A stretch of DNA of 13,317 nucleotides from Bacteroidota bacterium (GTDB taxonomy: Bacteria > Bacteroidota > Bacteroidia > Bacteroidales > PUMT01), in contig PXAP01000059.1 in the NCBI GenBank assembly GCA_003567115.1, positions 1 to 13,317 on the forward strand, written 5' to 3'. Position 1 is the stretch's first letter. Each line of letters opens with the position of its first letter. The notes beneath the pieces are model-generated. The model saw nothing but the letters and a program-made list of their open reading frames with translations. It was not told the origin of the DNA and did no database searches. Shown here piece after piece: positions 1 through 5,865 of this stretch. Position numbers and translations under genes: made by a program.

Positions 1-84
1 ATAGACGATGAGAGTCTTTGGGCGTCGAGAAAATGGCATTGTAGAAGTATCACTCCTGCAGCATTAGACTTCTTTATAATATAA
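1..84 (+). CDS. possible 3' end of an unidentified gene, truncated by the window edge
   Basis: Frame 1 is open from the first base to a TAA at 82-84 and encodes 27 residues ending in ALDFFII. The composition (two Trp, one Cys, mixed charged residues) looks more like protein than the AT-rich DNA that follows, where open frames break up. I do not recognise a family, and a 27-residue tail is too short to assign one. It could equally be a chance open frame. No start is visible, and no clear terminator follows within 100 bases. Confidence 0.25.
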   Translation: MDDESLWASRKWHCRSITPAALDFFII

Positions 85-174
85 ACAACTTTTCCTTGTG
101 TTCAAGAACAACAGACAACTATATAACTTATTTTATCCAAAAAATCTCCTCATTAATTCGTAAATATTTGCATC

Positions 175-204
175 CTTGCGGAAATAAACGCCCTGATATC
201 TTTG
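175..204 (+). promoter_or_regulatory. putative Bacteroidota promoter, copy A
   Basis: TATCTTTG at 197-204 matches the Bacteroidota -7 consensus TAnnTTTG exactly. A CTTG at 175-178, 18 bases upstream, can serve as the -33 element (consensus TTTG). No plus-strand gene follows before 4812, so what it drives is unclear. Confidence 0.4.
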
Positions 205-280
205 CGATTAAAAAATTTTTACCTTAATATTTCAAAGGTCAAGGATGCTTCTAAGTTTATTAATTCATAAATATTTTCAT

Positions 281-311
281 ACTGATGAATATCAGCACCC
301 TGGTATCTTTG
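281..311 (+). promoter_or_regulatory. putative Bacteroidota promoter, copy B
   Basis: TATCTTTG at 304-311 again matches TAnnTTTG exactly. An ACTG at 281-284, 19 bases upstream, is a weak -33 element. It lies at the same place in the duplicated unit as the copy A promoter. A transcript from here would run into the stem-loop at 531-561. Confidence 0.45.
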
Positions 312-360
312 TAGCGAAATATTTCTATTTCCAAAAAGTACAAAGGCTCAGGGAAATCTT

Positions 361-404
361 TAAGTTCATGAATTAATCAGGCTAAGTTTATGAATCTATC
401 AGGC
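361..404. repeat. two adjacent 22-bp direct repeats
   Basis: Units 361-382 and 383-404 abut exactly and match at 19 of 22 positions. Both start TAAGTT and end ATCAGGC. A related but more diverged stretch starts at 252. They lie at the end of the larger duplicated region. Only two clear units exist and there are no spacers, so this is not a CRISPR. Confidence 0.6.
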
Positions 405-498
405 TATATATTATATGCAATATACAAAAATACAGCCATAATGCCATAATAAAAAAGAGAATACTCCTCCTTTAACAGAGTTTTTTAAAAACAGCAGC

Positions 499-522
499 TG
501 GCTGATATGTTCATACCAGCCA
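499..522. repeat. 24-bp near-palindrome
   Basis: TGGCTG at 499-504 pairs with CAGCCA at 517-522, and TATG at 506-509 pairs with CATA at 512-515. There is one A/C mismatch and a 2-base centre. With so small a centre it reads more like a protein-binding dyad than an RNA hairpin. It lies 8 bp from the terminator stem, on the side beyond floA. Confidence 0.45.
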
Positions 523-530
523 TCCAGAAC

Positions 531-561
531 AAAAGACGTGAGGGAGATCCTCACGTCTTTT
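531..561 (-). terminator. strong intrinsic terminator downstream of floA, possibly bidirectional
   Basis: AAAAGACGTGAGG at 531-543 is perfectly complementary to CCTCACGTCTTTT at 549-561, giving a 13-bp stem with a 5-base loop. Read on the minus strand it has a GC-containing core and ends in four T, about 65 bp after the floA stop. Because the stem begins with A's and ends with T's, it could also stop plus-strand transcripts. Confidence 0.85.
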
Positions 562-625
562 AAGTTGAGCAATACAGGCAAAACACACGGTGCTCTACCT
601 TTAAGTCTGATATTTAATTATTTAA

Positions 626-1612
626 TTATTCCTTTTTATCAGAACCTGAATCGGGCGATTTTGAAATCGAATCGCGCATACCGGTATCAGCTTCTATATT
701 TTTCACTTTCATATAATCCATTACCCCCAGGTTTCCTGCCCTGAAAGCTTCCGACATAGCTTTGGGTACTTCGGCCTCAGCCTCAATTACCTTGGCACGC
801 ATCTCCTGGGCAAGAGCCTTGTTCTCCTGCTCAAGTGCAACAGCCATGGCCCTGCGTTCCTCAGCCTTGGCCTGGGCAATATTCTTGTCGGCATTTGCCT
901 GGTCCATCTGCAGTACGGCACCAATATTTTTACCTATGTCAATATCTGCAATGTCAATCGAGAGTATCTCAAATGCCGTTCCGGCGTCAAGCCCTTTTGA
1001 AAGCACAACCTTGGATATGGAATCAGGATTTTCAAGCACTGCTTTATGCGATGCAGCCGAACCAATTGATGATACAACACCTTCACCTACCCTGGCAAGA
1101 ACAGTTTCCTCTCCCGCACCACCAACAAGCTGTTTGATATTGGCACGAACGGTAACCCTGGCTTTTGCAATAAGCTGGATACCATCCTTGGCAACGGCAG
1201 CCACAGGGGGTGTATCAATTACCTTGGGATTAACCGACATCTGTACTGCCTGGAATACATCCCGTCCGGCAAGGTCTATTGCTGTGGCCGATTTAAAATC
1301 AAGGGGAATATTCGCCTTATCGGCGGAAATAAGGGCATTAACTACATTTATTACATTACCGCCCGCCAGGTAGTGGGCCTCAAGATCATCACGCAAAAGG
1401 GAAAGCCCGGCTTTGGTTGAATTGATCATTGCCTTGACGATGACCGAAGGTGGTACCTTTCTCCAGCGCATAAATACCAGCTGGATCAGGGAAACACGTA
1501 CACCGGACAAAAGTGCCGAGAACCACAGACCAATGGGTATAAAATACAATAATATCCAAAGACCTGCCAGTGCGGCCAGTATAATAAAAATATAAATTCC
1601 AATGTCTTCCAT
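626..1612 (-). CDS. floA: FloA flotillin-like membrane scaffold protein (UPF0365 family)
   Basis: The protein has 328 residues, the usual FloA length. FloA-type flotillins are SPFH proteins anchored to the inner face of the cytoplasmic membrane. They organise membrane microdomains and affect fluidity and secretion. Visible features are a hydrophobic N-terminal anchor at about 5-35, an SPFH/band-7 region with the family-typical segments VSLIQLVFMRWRKVPP (40-55) and VNPKVIDTPPVAAVAKDG (127-144), then a charged Ala/Glu-rich coiled-coil region at about 236-285 with AQAKAEERRAMA. A polar tail ends in SGSDKKE. It starts 8 bp after the nfeD stop, so the two are almost certainly one transcript, as in many bacteria. 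A strong terminator follows at 531-561. Identification rests on characteristic motifs and the nfeD neighbour. Confidence 0.93.
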   Translation of the reverse strand: MEDIGIYIFIILAALAGLWILLYFIPIGLWFSALLSGVRVSLIQLVFMRWRKVPPSVIVKAMINSTKAGLSLLRDDLEAHYLAGGNVINVVNALISADKANIPLDFKSATAIDLAGRDVFQAVQMSVNPKVIDTPPVAAVAKDGIQLIAKARVTVRANIKQLVGGAGEETVLARVGEGVVSSIGSAASHKAVLENPDSISKVVLSKGLDAGTAFEILSIDIADIDIGKNIGAVLQMDQANADKNIAQAKAEERRAMAVALEQENKALAQEMRAKVIEAEAEVPKAMSEAFRAGNLGVMDYMKVKNIEADTGMRDSISKSPDSGSDKKE

Positions 1613-1620
1613 AATTAAAT

Positions 1621-2088
1621 TTAATTTATTGGTTTAACAATCAGTTTATCGCTCAATACTTTAACTACAGTTATATCTGTTTCTGAATCAATAATACTAT
1701 CAGTCGATTTGGCATCATAGTAAGCGCCATTGACCTCTACCTTACCAATCGGACCCAGCCGGGTAACCGTTTTTCCGGAATCTCCCGGTTTAACAATATT
1801 TTCTTCAAAAGTGTTTACTTTTCCCTGAAGTGTCGATTCAAGCATGGTTCGCTTCCAGGTCTTTGATTTAAGCGAAAAATAAACACTGACAAACATAAAT
1901 ACGGCAGATCCGAGCAGTACATAGTTTCCTGCAGATACTCCATGAAGACTGTAGGAAAGATAAATGCCGGTTACAATAAGAAGAACCCCGGCTATGCCGG
2001 CAATGCTTATTCCGGGAAGCACCAGGAATTCAACCCATAACAATACCACTCCAAGTATTATGAGAAGTATGATCGCGATCAGTGACAT
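1621..2088 (-). CDS. nfeD: NfeD-like membrane protein, short form, flotillin partner
   Basis: The protein has 155 residues. Three hydrophobic segments are visible at about 2-22, 28-47 and 54-74. A soluble C-terminal region of about 100-155 follows, containing GDSGKTVTRLGPIGKVEVNG, typical of the NfeD OB-fold, and ending in VVKVLSDKLIVKPIN. This is the short NfeD lacking the N-terminal ClpP-like serine protease domain. NfeD proteins are commonly encoded next to flotillins and are thought to interact with them through the OB domain; the biochemical role is poorly defined. The start is supported by a Shine-Dalgarno at 2097-2101, unusual in this window. floA follows after 8 bp. The gap back to clpS is 118 bp, so a separate promoter is possible, but I could not identify a good one. 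Confidence 0.88.
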   Translation of the reverse strand: MSLIAIILLIILGVVLLWVEFLVLPGISIAGIAGVLLIVTGIYLSYSLHGVSAGNYVLLGSAVFMFVSVYFSLKSKTWKRTMLESTLQGKVNTFEENIVKPGDSGKTVTRLGPIGKVEVNGAYYDAKSTDSIIDSETDITVVKVLSDKLIVKPIN

Positions 2089-2096
2089 ATTATTAA

Positions 2097-2101
2097 CTCC
2101 T
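2097..2101 (-). promoter_or_regulatory. Shine-Dalgarno of nfeD
   Basis: On the minus strand AGGAG lies 8 bases before the nfeD ATG. No comparable purine-rich site is evident before most other genes here, in line with the weak use of Shine-Dalgarno in Bacteroidota. It supports the chosen nfeD start. Confidence 0.55.
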
Positions 2102-2206
2102 GTAAATCATATCCGTTGTTCTCTTTAACAGAGTCAGTCTGTTTTTATCTCAGGCTCTTTATCCTCTGGCGCATCTCAAAAGAACAATTAAGCCTTGAAG
2201 ATAGAG

Positions 2207-2494
2207 TCAGTCTATTGTTACCTTAAGTTTTTTAGCGGCCATAGCCTTCCGGTAAGGAAGCAACTCTCTGTATTCACCTGCCAATACGTCGCAACTTCCT
2301 TTGAAATGTACAAGATAGGTGCACTGTTCGGCCTGAACTGAATCATGACCACATATTTCCATCAGACAGTTAATGACATACTCAAAGGTATGATGATCAT
2401 CGTTGTGCAATACCAGAAAATTTATATCACCCTTACCCGTATTATCTTGATTACGTGGCTTTTGCCTTGTGGATATTTTGTTTCTGCTTCCCAT
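2207..2494 (-). CDS. clpS: ClpS, ATP-dependent Clp protease adaptor (N-degron recognition)
   Basis: The protein has 95 residues, a normal ClpS length. ClpS binds proteins carrying destabilising N-terminal residues and hands them to ClpA-type unfoldases for degradation by ClpP in the cytoplasm. The first 23 or so residues are polar and probably flexible, as in the family. The substrate-pocket signature is LVLHNDDHHTFEYVI (27-41), with N31, D32 and D33 matching the NDD core. The second signature, YLVHFKG (60-66), places H63 where E. coli ClpS has its N-degron-contacting histidine. The C-terminal stretch RKAMAAKKLKVTID fits the last helix and strand. It lies 36 bp after the SPOR-domain gene and is probably co-transcribed with it. 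No clpA or clpP is in the window. Confidence 0.9.
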   Translation of the reverse strand: MGSRNKISTRQKPRNQDNTGKGDINFLVLHNDDHHTFEYVINCLMEICGHDSVQAEQCTYLVHFKGSCDVLAGEYRELLPYRKAMAAKKLKVTID

Positions 2495-2530
2495 CTTATG
2501 AGTGTTTTAACCCGGAAACAAATAATTTCT

Positions 2531-4522
2531 TCATTGGTTTCGCATTAACTGATTTACCTCCTCTATGCTTATGCGCATATCGTCCCTGTAAGGAACTATG
2601 AATGCATCAGGCACCTCCTGTTTCCTGAAGCGATCCCTTATCCTCAAAGCCTCCTCAAAATTATTAAAATTTCCGGTAGAATATACATACAATCCTCTAT
2701 TATTTAACGTATACTCAATATTTTTACCTTCGGCAATCCTCTGCCACCTGCCGGAAATATCCGGCTGCAATGGTCTGCTGAACGCACCAAGCTGAATTCT
2801 GTATGTAATAATAATTGCCTTCTCAATTTCAGGGTTTGCAGCCGCAGAAGGGGCATCACTGGGAGGAGCTTCAATGGGAGGGGTTTCTGCAGGAGAAGCT
2901 TCAGCGGAAGGGGTTTCCGCAGGAGGAGTTTCCATCGCTGGAGTTTTCGCAGGAGGAGCTTCAGTGGGAGGAGCTTCTGCATGCATAACTGCTTCCTGCG
3001 GTGAAATAGCCCCGTCAGGCCTTGCGGCGCGTTCTATCTGACTTGCCCTGGTAACAGGAATTTTCTGTCCGTTGTTATATGCAACAATAAAAGCATCACT
3101 AAATCCCTGACGATTAACCTGAATCAAACCCCTTTCAGCTTCGGACAAAGTTTTGAATACACCGGCAAAATAACTTACTGACCGGCTGTCGGTTTCTCTC
3201 TCCGACATTACAGGGTTAATCCCCCCGAAATAACCCGGTGTCATCAAAGCATTGTAAATACCCAGTTGTATAGTGTAAACAATGCCCCCGGGCAATACCG
3301 GCTCGCCAGGTATGGGATTATCGTCCGAATAAGGTGACTCCGGCAGCACTGAAAAACCAAAGTCAATTTTTCTGGCTGCAGGTAAGTCTGCTTCCAGGGC
3401 AGATTCCCGTAAAGAAGTATTATAAACATCAAGCGCCTTGCTCATCTCATAGAAAGCTTCCAGTTCCTGTTTAAAGGCTTTTACCATAAATTCTTCATGA
3501 TATCTGTCACTAAGCAGATCAACTGATGTTTCGCGAAGTTTGCGGGCCTGATTGAAACTTTCTATTGCCTTTTGCTCATATGCCAATCCCGATCTGATAA
3601 TAACCGAATCGCTCAAACCTTCCCTTGTTTCTTCAAGGAATCTTAACCCGGCAGTAAAACGCAATGCATTAACCTTTTCATAAATCTGCATTGCCTCCAT
3701 TTTCTTATCAAAGTATTGATCGGTCAGCTCACCCAACCTGCTTTCCATTCTTCTTCTTTCTCTCCGGGAGGGATTGGAATCAAGAATGTCACTTAATTTT
3801 TCCATCTCATTATTCATATCTGATATCCTCCGCATCAAATATCCGGCCCTTTCATAATCCGGCTGAAGCTCTGCTGCAAGTGAAAGTTCATTACGGGTCA
3901 GCATGGAACTAATATCTTTATCTCCAAGAGTAACAAAAGTGGAACCTGGCTGTTCCTGCGAAGAACCTGGTTGTTCCTGCGAAGAACCTGGTTGTTCCTG
4001 CCGGAGTTCAGGCTTTTCATCGGACAGGTCAGTTTCTTCCTGCAGAGGTTCAGTTTGATGCCGGGGATATCGGGGACTGCCGCTGCCGGCAGAAACTTCA
4101 TCATTCACCCTGGCAGATGATTGCCCGGATATACCATTTTCCGGAGATGTTAAACTTTCCTGGTGGTTTTCTTTAAGGCCGGCCATTAACCGGATTTCAA
4201 CGGCTCTGGCCTTCGAGTAAAGACTGTCTGCCTGTTTCTGTACTCTGAGGGATTCCCGCTCAAGGTAAAGAATATCACTTTCTATCTCTCTCCTGCCGGC
4301 AGCATCATCAGAAAGCCCGATTTCCATCCGCTTCTGATTGGCTGTTCGCGAAAGTGAATCGGCTTTTACCTGAAATCTTAAAGCCCCGGATATATATTCC
4401 TCATATTGCTGCTCAAGTTTATTGACATCATCGTCAAACCTTGAAGGCTGTGCATTAAGGGAGAACGGGCAATTAACCGGCAATACTAATATAATTATAA
4501 TCAGTATATATAGATACTTCAT
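2531..4522 (-). CDS. exported protein with two SPOR-like domains and a Pro/Glu repeat linker
   Basis: The protein has 663 residues. The N-terminus is a hydrophobic signal peptide (about 3-24, ending NAQP), so it is exported. Residues 33-115 and 225-380 are charged and helical, probably coiled coil. Between them lies EQPGSSQ repeated about three times (176-194). A first SPOR-like domain spans about 413-485 (VYTIQLGIYN, SYFAGVFKTLSEAERG, DAFIVAY). A linker at 516-560 has nine pentapeptides of the E-[AT]-P-P-x type, and a second SPOR-like domain spans about 571-645 (YRIQLGAFS, YVYSTGNFNNFEEA, DAFIVPY). SPOR domains typically bind peptidoglycan stripped of stem peptides, so a cell-envelope or division-site role is plausible but inferred. 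I recognise no named orthologue. A good promoter lies upstream at 4563-4593, and clpS follows after 36 bp. Confidence 0.8.
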   Translation of the reverse strand: MKYLYILIIIILVLPVNCPFSLNAQPSRFDDDVNKLEQQYEEYISGALRFQVKADSLSRTANQKRMEIGLSDDAAGRREIESDILYLERESLRVQKQADSLYSKARAVEIRLMAGLKENHQESLTSPENGISGQSSARVNDEVSAGSGSPRYPRHQTEPLQEETDLSDEKPELRQEQPGSSQEQPGSSQEQPGSTFVTLGDKDISSMLTRNELSLAAELQPDYERAGYLMRRISDMNNEMEKLSDILDSNPSRRERRRMESRLGELTDQYFDKKMEAMQIYEKVNALRFTAGLRFLEETREGLSDSVIIRSGLAYEQKAIESFNQARKLRETSVDLLSDRYHEEFMVKAFKQELEAFYEMSKALDVYNTSLRESALEADLPAARKIDFGFSVLPESPYSDDNPIPGEPVLPGGIVYTIQLGIYNALMTPGYFGGINPVMSERETDSRSVSYFAGVFKTLSEAERGLIQVNRQGFSDAFIVAYNNGQKIPVTRASQIERAARPDGAISPQEAVMHAEAPPTEAPPAKTPAMETPPAETPSAEASPAETPPIEAPPSDAPSAAANPEIEKAIIITYRIQLGAFSRPLQPDISGRWQRIAEGKNIEYTLNNRGLYVYSTGNFNNFEEALRIRDRFRKQEVPDAFIVPYRDDMRISIEEVNQLMRNQ
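2847..2981 (-). repeat. nine 15-bp in-frame repeats in the SPOR gene
   Basis: From 2847 to 2981 the sequence divides into nine consecutive 15-bp units resembling GGAGGAGCTTCWGYG on the plus strand. They encode the E-[AT]-P-P-x pentapeptides between the two SPOR-like domains. Because 15 is a multiple of 3, gain or loss of units changes the linker length without a frameshift. Confidence 0.8.
3942..4004 (-). repeat. three 21-bp in-frame repeats in the SPOR gene
   Basis: Units 3942-3962, 3963-3983 and 3984-4004 share GAACCTGGyTGTTCCTGC and differ at very few positions; the last diverges at its final bases. They encode EQPGSSQ three times in a hydrophilic linker. The near identity suggests recent expansion. 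Confidence 0.85.
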
Positions 4523-4562
4523 CTATCCCTGGTGGATTGTAAGAATATACTAAATCAGTGTT

Positions 4563-4593
4563 CAAAATTACGACAATTAAAATAAATTCCATA
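4563..4593 (-). promoter_or_regulatory. putative promoter of the SPOR gene and clpS
   Basis: On the minus strand TAATTTTG (4563-4570) matches TAnnTTTG perfectly, and TATG (4590-4593) lies 19 bases upstream as a 3-of-4 match to the -33 TTTG. Transcription would start about 30-40 bases before the ATG at 4522. Confidence 0.5.
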
Positions 4594-4768
4594 ATCCCGC
4601 GAAAAAACCTTATAAACAATATTTATCAGCGATTGCCTTTGTATCAGGACGGCTTAACTGTTCATCCTGCAAAAGATTATATATGTCTTTTTTTTGATGA
4701 AACAATTTATCAAGGTCTGTGTTGATAAAAAATTAAAAACCATGCTGATTTATCCGGTGGAATCTTTT

Positions 4769-4776
4769 TATCTTTA
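4769..4776 (+). promoter_or_regulatory. putative -7 element of recA
   Basis: TATCTTTA is one base off TAnnTTTG and lies 35 bases before the recA ATG, a suitable leader distance. No good -33 element is at 19-20 bases. I saw no obvious LexA-type dyad in the 289-bp spacer between 4523 and 4811, so SOS control is not supported from sequence. Confidence 0.35.
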
Positions 4777-4811
4777 CGTATAATGGCATTATACAAATAA
4801 TTAATCAATCA

Positions 4812-5855
4812 ATGGAAAAAACTAAAAACGAGAAAAAAGAAAACCAGGCGCAAATGATCAACAAGGAAAAGCTGAAAGCCTTGCAACTTACGCTTGACAG
4901 AATAGATAAGGAATACGGCAAAGGTGCCATTATGAAAATGGGTGACACGGCTGTTGATGATGTTGCATCTATTCCATCGGGATCTATCGCACTTGATCTT
5001 GCATTGGGTGTAGGAGGATTTCCCCGCGGAAGGGTGGTTGAAATATACGGACCGGAATCTTCCGGTAAAACAACCCTTGCCATACACGCCATAGCGGAGG
5101 CCCAGAAGGCAGGAGGAATTGCTGCCTTTATTGATGCAGAACACGCATTTGACCGTTTTTATGCTGAGAAGCTGGGCGTGGATATCGAAAACCTGCTTAT
5201 TTCACAACCCGACAATGGTGAACAGGCTCTTGAAATTACCGACCATCTGATACGGTCAGGGGCTATCGATATTGTCGTAATTGATTCGGTTGCAGCACTC
5301 ACCCCAAAGTCCGAGATCGAAGGTGAAATGGGGGATTCCAAAATGGGCCTTCAGGCCAGGCTGATGTCTCAGGCCCTCCGGAAGCTGACTGCCAACATAA
5401 GCAAAACCAAAACATGCTGTGTTTTCATTAATCAGCTCAGGGAGAAAATAGGAGTTATGTTTGGCAACCCTGAAACAACTACCGGTGGCAATGCCCTTAA
5501 ATTTTATGCATCTGTCAGAGTAGATATAAGGCGCATCAGCCAGATAAAAGAAGGTGATGAAGTTCAGGGGAGCCGGACAAGGGTTAAAATAATAAAAAAT
5601 AAAATTGCACCCCCGTTCAGAAAAGCCGAATTCGACATTATGTACGGGGAAGGTATCTCCCGCACCGGCGAGATAATTGATATGGGAGTCGATTATAACA
5701 TTATCAGAAAAAGCGGGTCATGGTTCAGTTACGGAGATACCAGGCTGGGACAGGGACGAGATTCAGTAAAACAACTTATATCTGACAATCCTGAACTCTC
5801 CGGCGAGCTCGAGGCAAAAATCAAAGAAGCTGTCGTGCAACCCAAAAAACCTTAA
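4812..5855 (+). CDS. recA: recombinase RecA
   Basis: The protein has 347 residues, full length for RecA. RecA forms ATP-dependent filaments on single-stranded DNA, catalyses strand exchange and promotes LexA-type autocleavage where such repressors exist. The Walker A motif is GPESSGKTT (80-88). IDAEHAFD (107-114) and the Walker B strand IVVIDSVAAL (154-163) follow. Loop L1 is around SEIEGEMGDSKMGLQARLMSQ (167-187). The FINQLREKIGVMFGNPETTTGG segment (205-226) covers the conserved NQLR and loop L2. The C-terminal domain extends to VVQPKKP, and the acidic tail of E. coli RecA is missing. The Lys-rich N-terminus (KTKNEKKE) is longer than in E. coli. It diverges from the SPOR gene and is followed after 10 bp by the S9 peptidase, probably co-transcribed. 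Confidence 0.98.
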   Translation: MEKTKNEKKENQAQMINKEKLKALQLTLDRIDKEYGKGAIMKMGDTAVDDVASIPSGSIALDLALGVGGFPRGRVVEIYGPESSGKTTLAIHAIAEAQKAGGIAAFIDAEHAFDRFYAEKLGVDIENLLISQPDNGEQALEITDHLIRSGAIDIVVIDSVAALTPKSEIEGEMGDSKMGLQARLMSQALRKLTANISKTKTCCVFINQLREKIGVMFGNPETTTGGNALKFYASVRVDIRRISQIKEGDEVQGSRTRVKIIKNKIAPPFRKAEFDIMYGEGISRTGEIIDMGVDYNIIRKSGSWFSYGDTRLGQGRDSVKQLISDNPELSGELEAKIKEAVVQPKKP

Positions 5856-5865
5856 AATCAGTATT

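Larger units (their letters stand above)
152..370. repeat. degenerate tandem duplication, unit about 107-109 bp
   Basis: Copy A begins at 152 and copy B at 259. The first 54 bases align without gaps at an offset of 107, with about 41 of 54 identical by eye. The best conserved blocks are ATTAATTC, AAATATTT and CCTGrTATCTTTG. Similarity resumes further on: CAAAGG at 233 and 341, and a TAAGTTyATkAATT block at 252 and 361. The drift of offset to 108-109 implies small indels. Each copy carries one Bacteroidota-like promoter, so the duplication may have doubled a promoter. Confidence 0.55.
85..498. other. AT-rich non-coding stretch before the floA terminator
   Basis: No convincing coding region is visible on either strand. 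The stretch holds the duplicated promoter-bearing units, the 22-bp repeats and a 9-bp inverted repeat (GCATCCTTG at 170-178, CAAGGATGC at 240-248). From about 405 to 490 it is low-complexity A/T with no feature I can name. Confidence 0.5.

Noticed and set aside
361..404. Possible CRISPR array or attachment site
   Set aside because: The 22-bp units abut with no spacers and number only two; no integrase or cas gene is near.
762..1373. Open frame of 203 codons on the plus strand opposite floA
   Set aside because: It lies wholly inside floA, whose protein has clear family motifs. The antisense product is Ser/Ala/Thr-rich, as expected from the reverse frame of an Ala-rich gene.
2130..2213. Direct repeat AGAGTCAGTCT at 2130-2140 and 2203-2213
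   Set aside because: An 11-bp pair with no flanking similarity, one copy overlapping the clpS stop; may be chance, and no mobile element lies between.
4523..4811. SOS box between the SPOR gene and recA
   Set aside because: I found no clear dyad of a known LexA type; the visible signals are Bacteroidota-like -7 boxes only.
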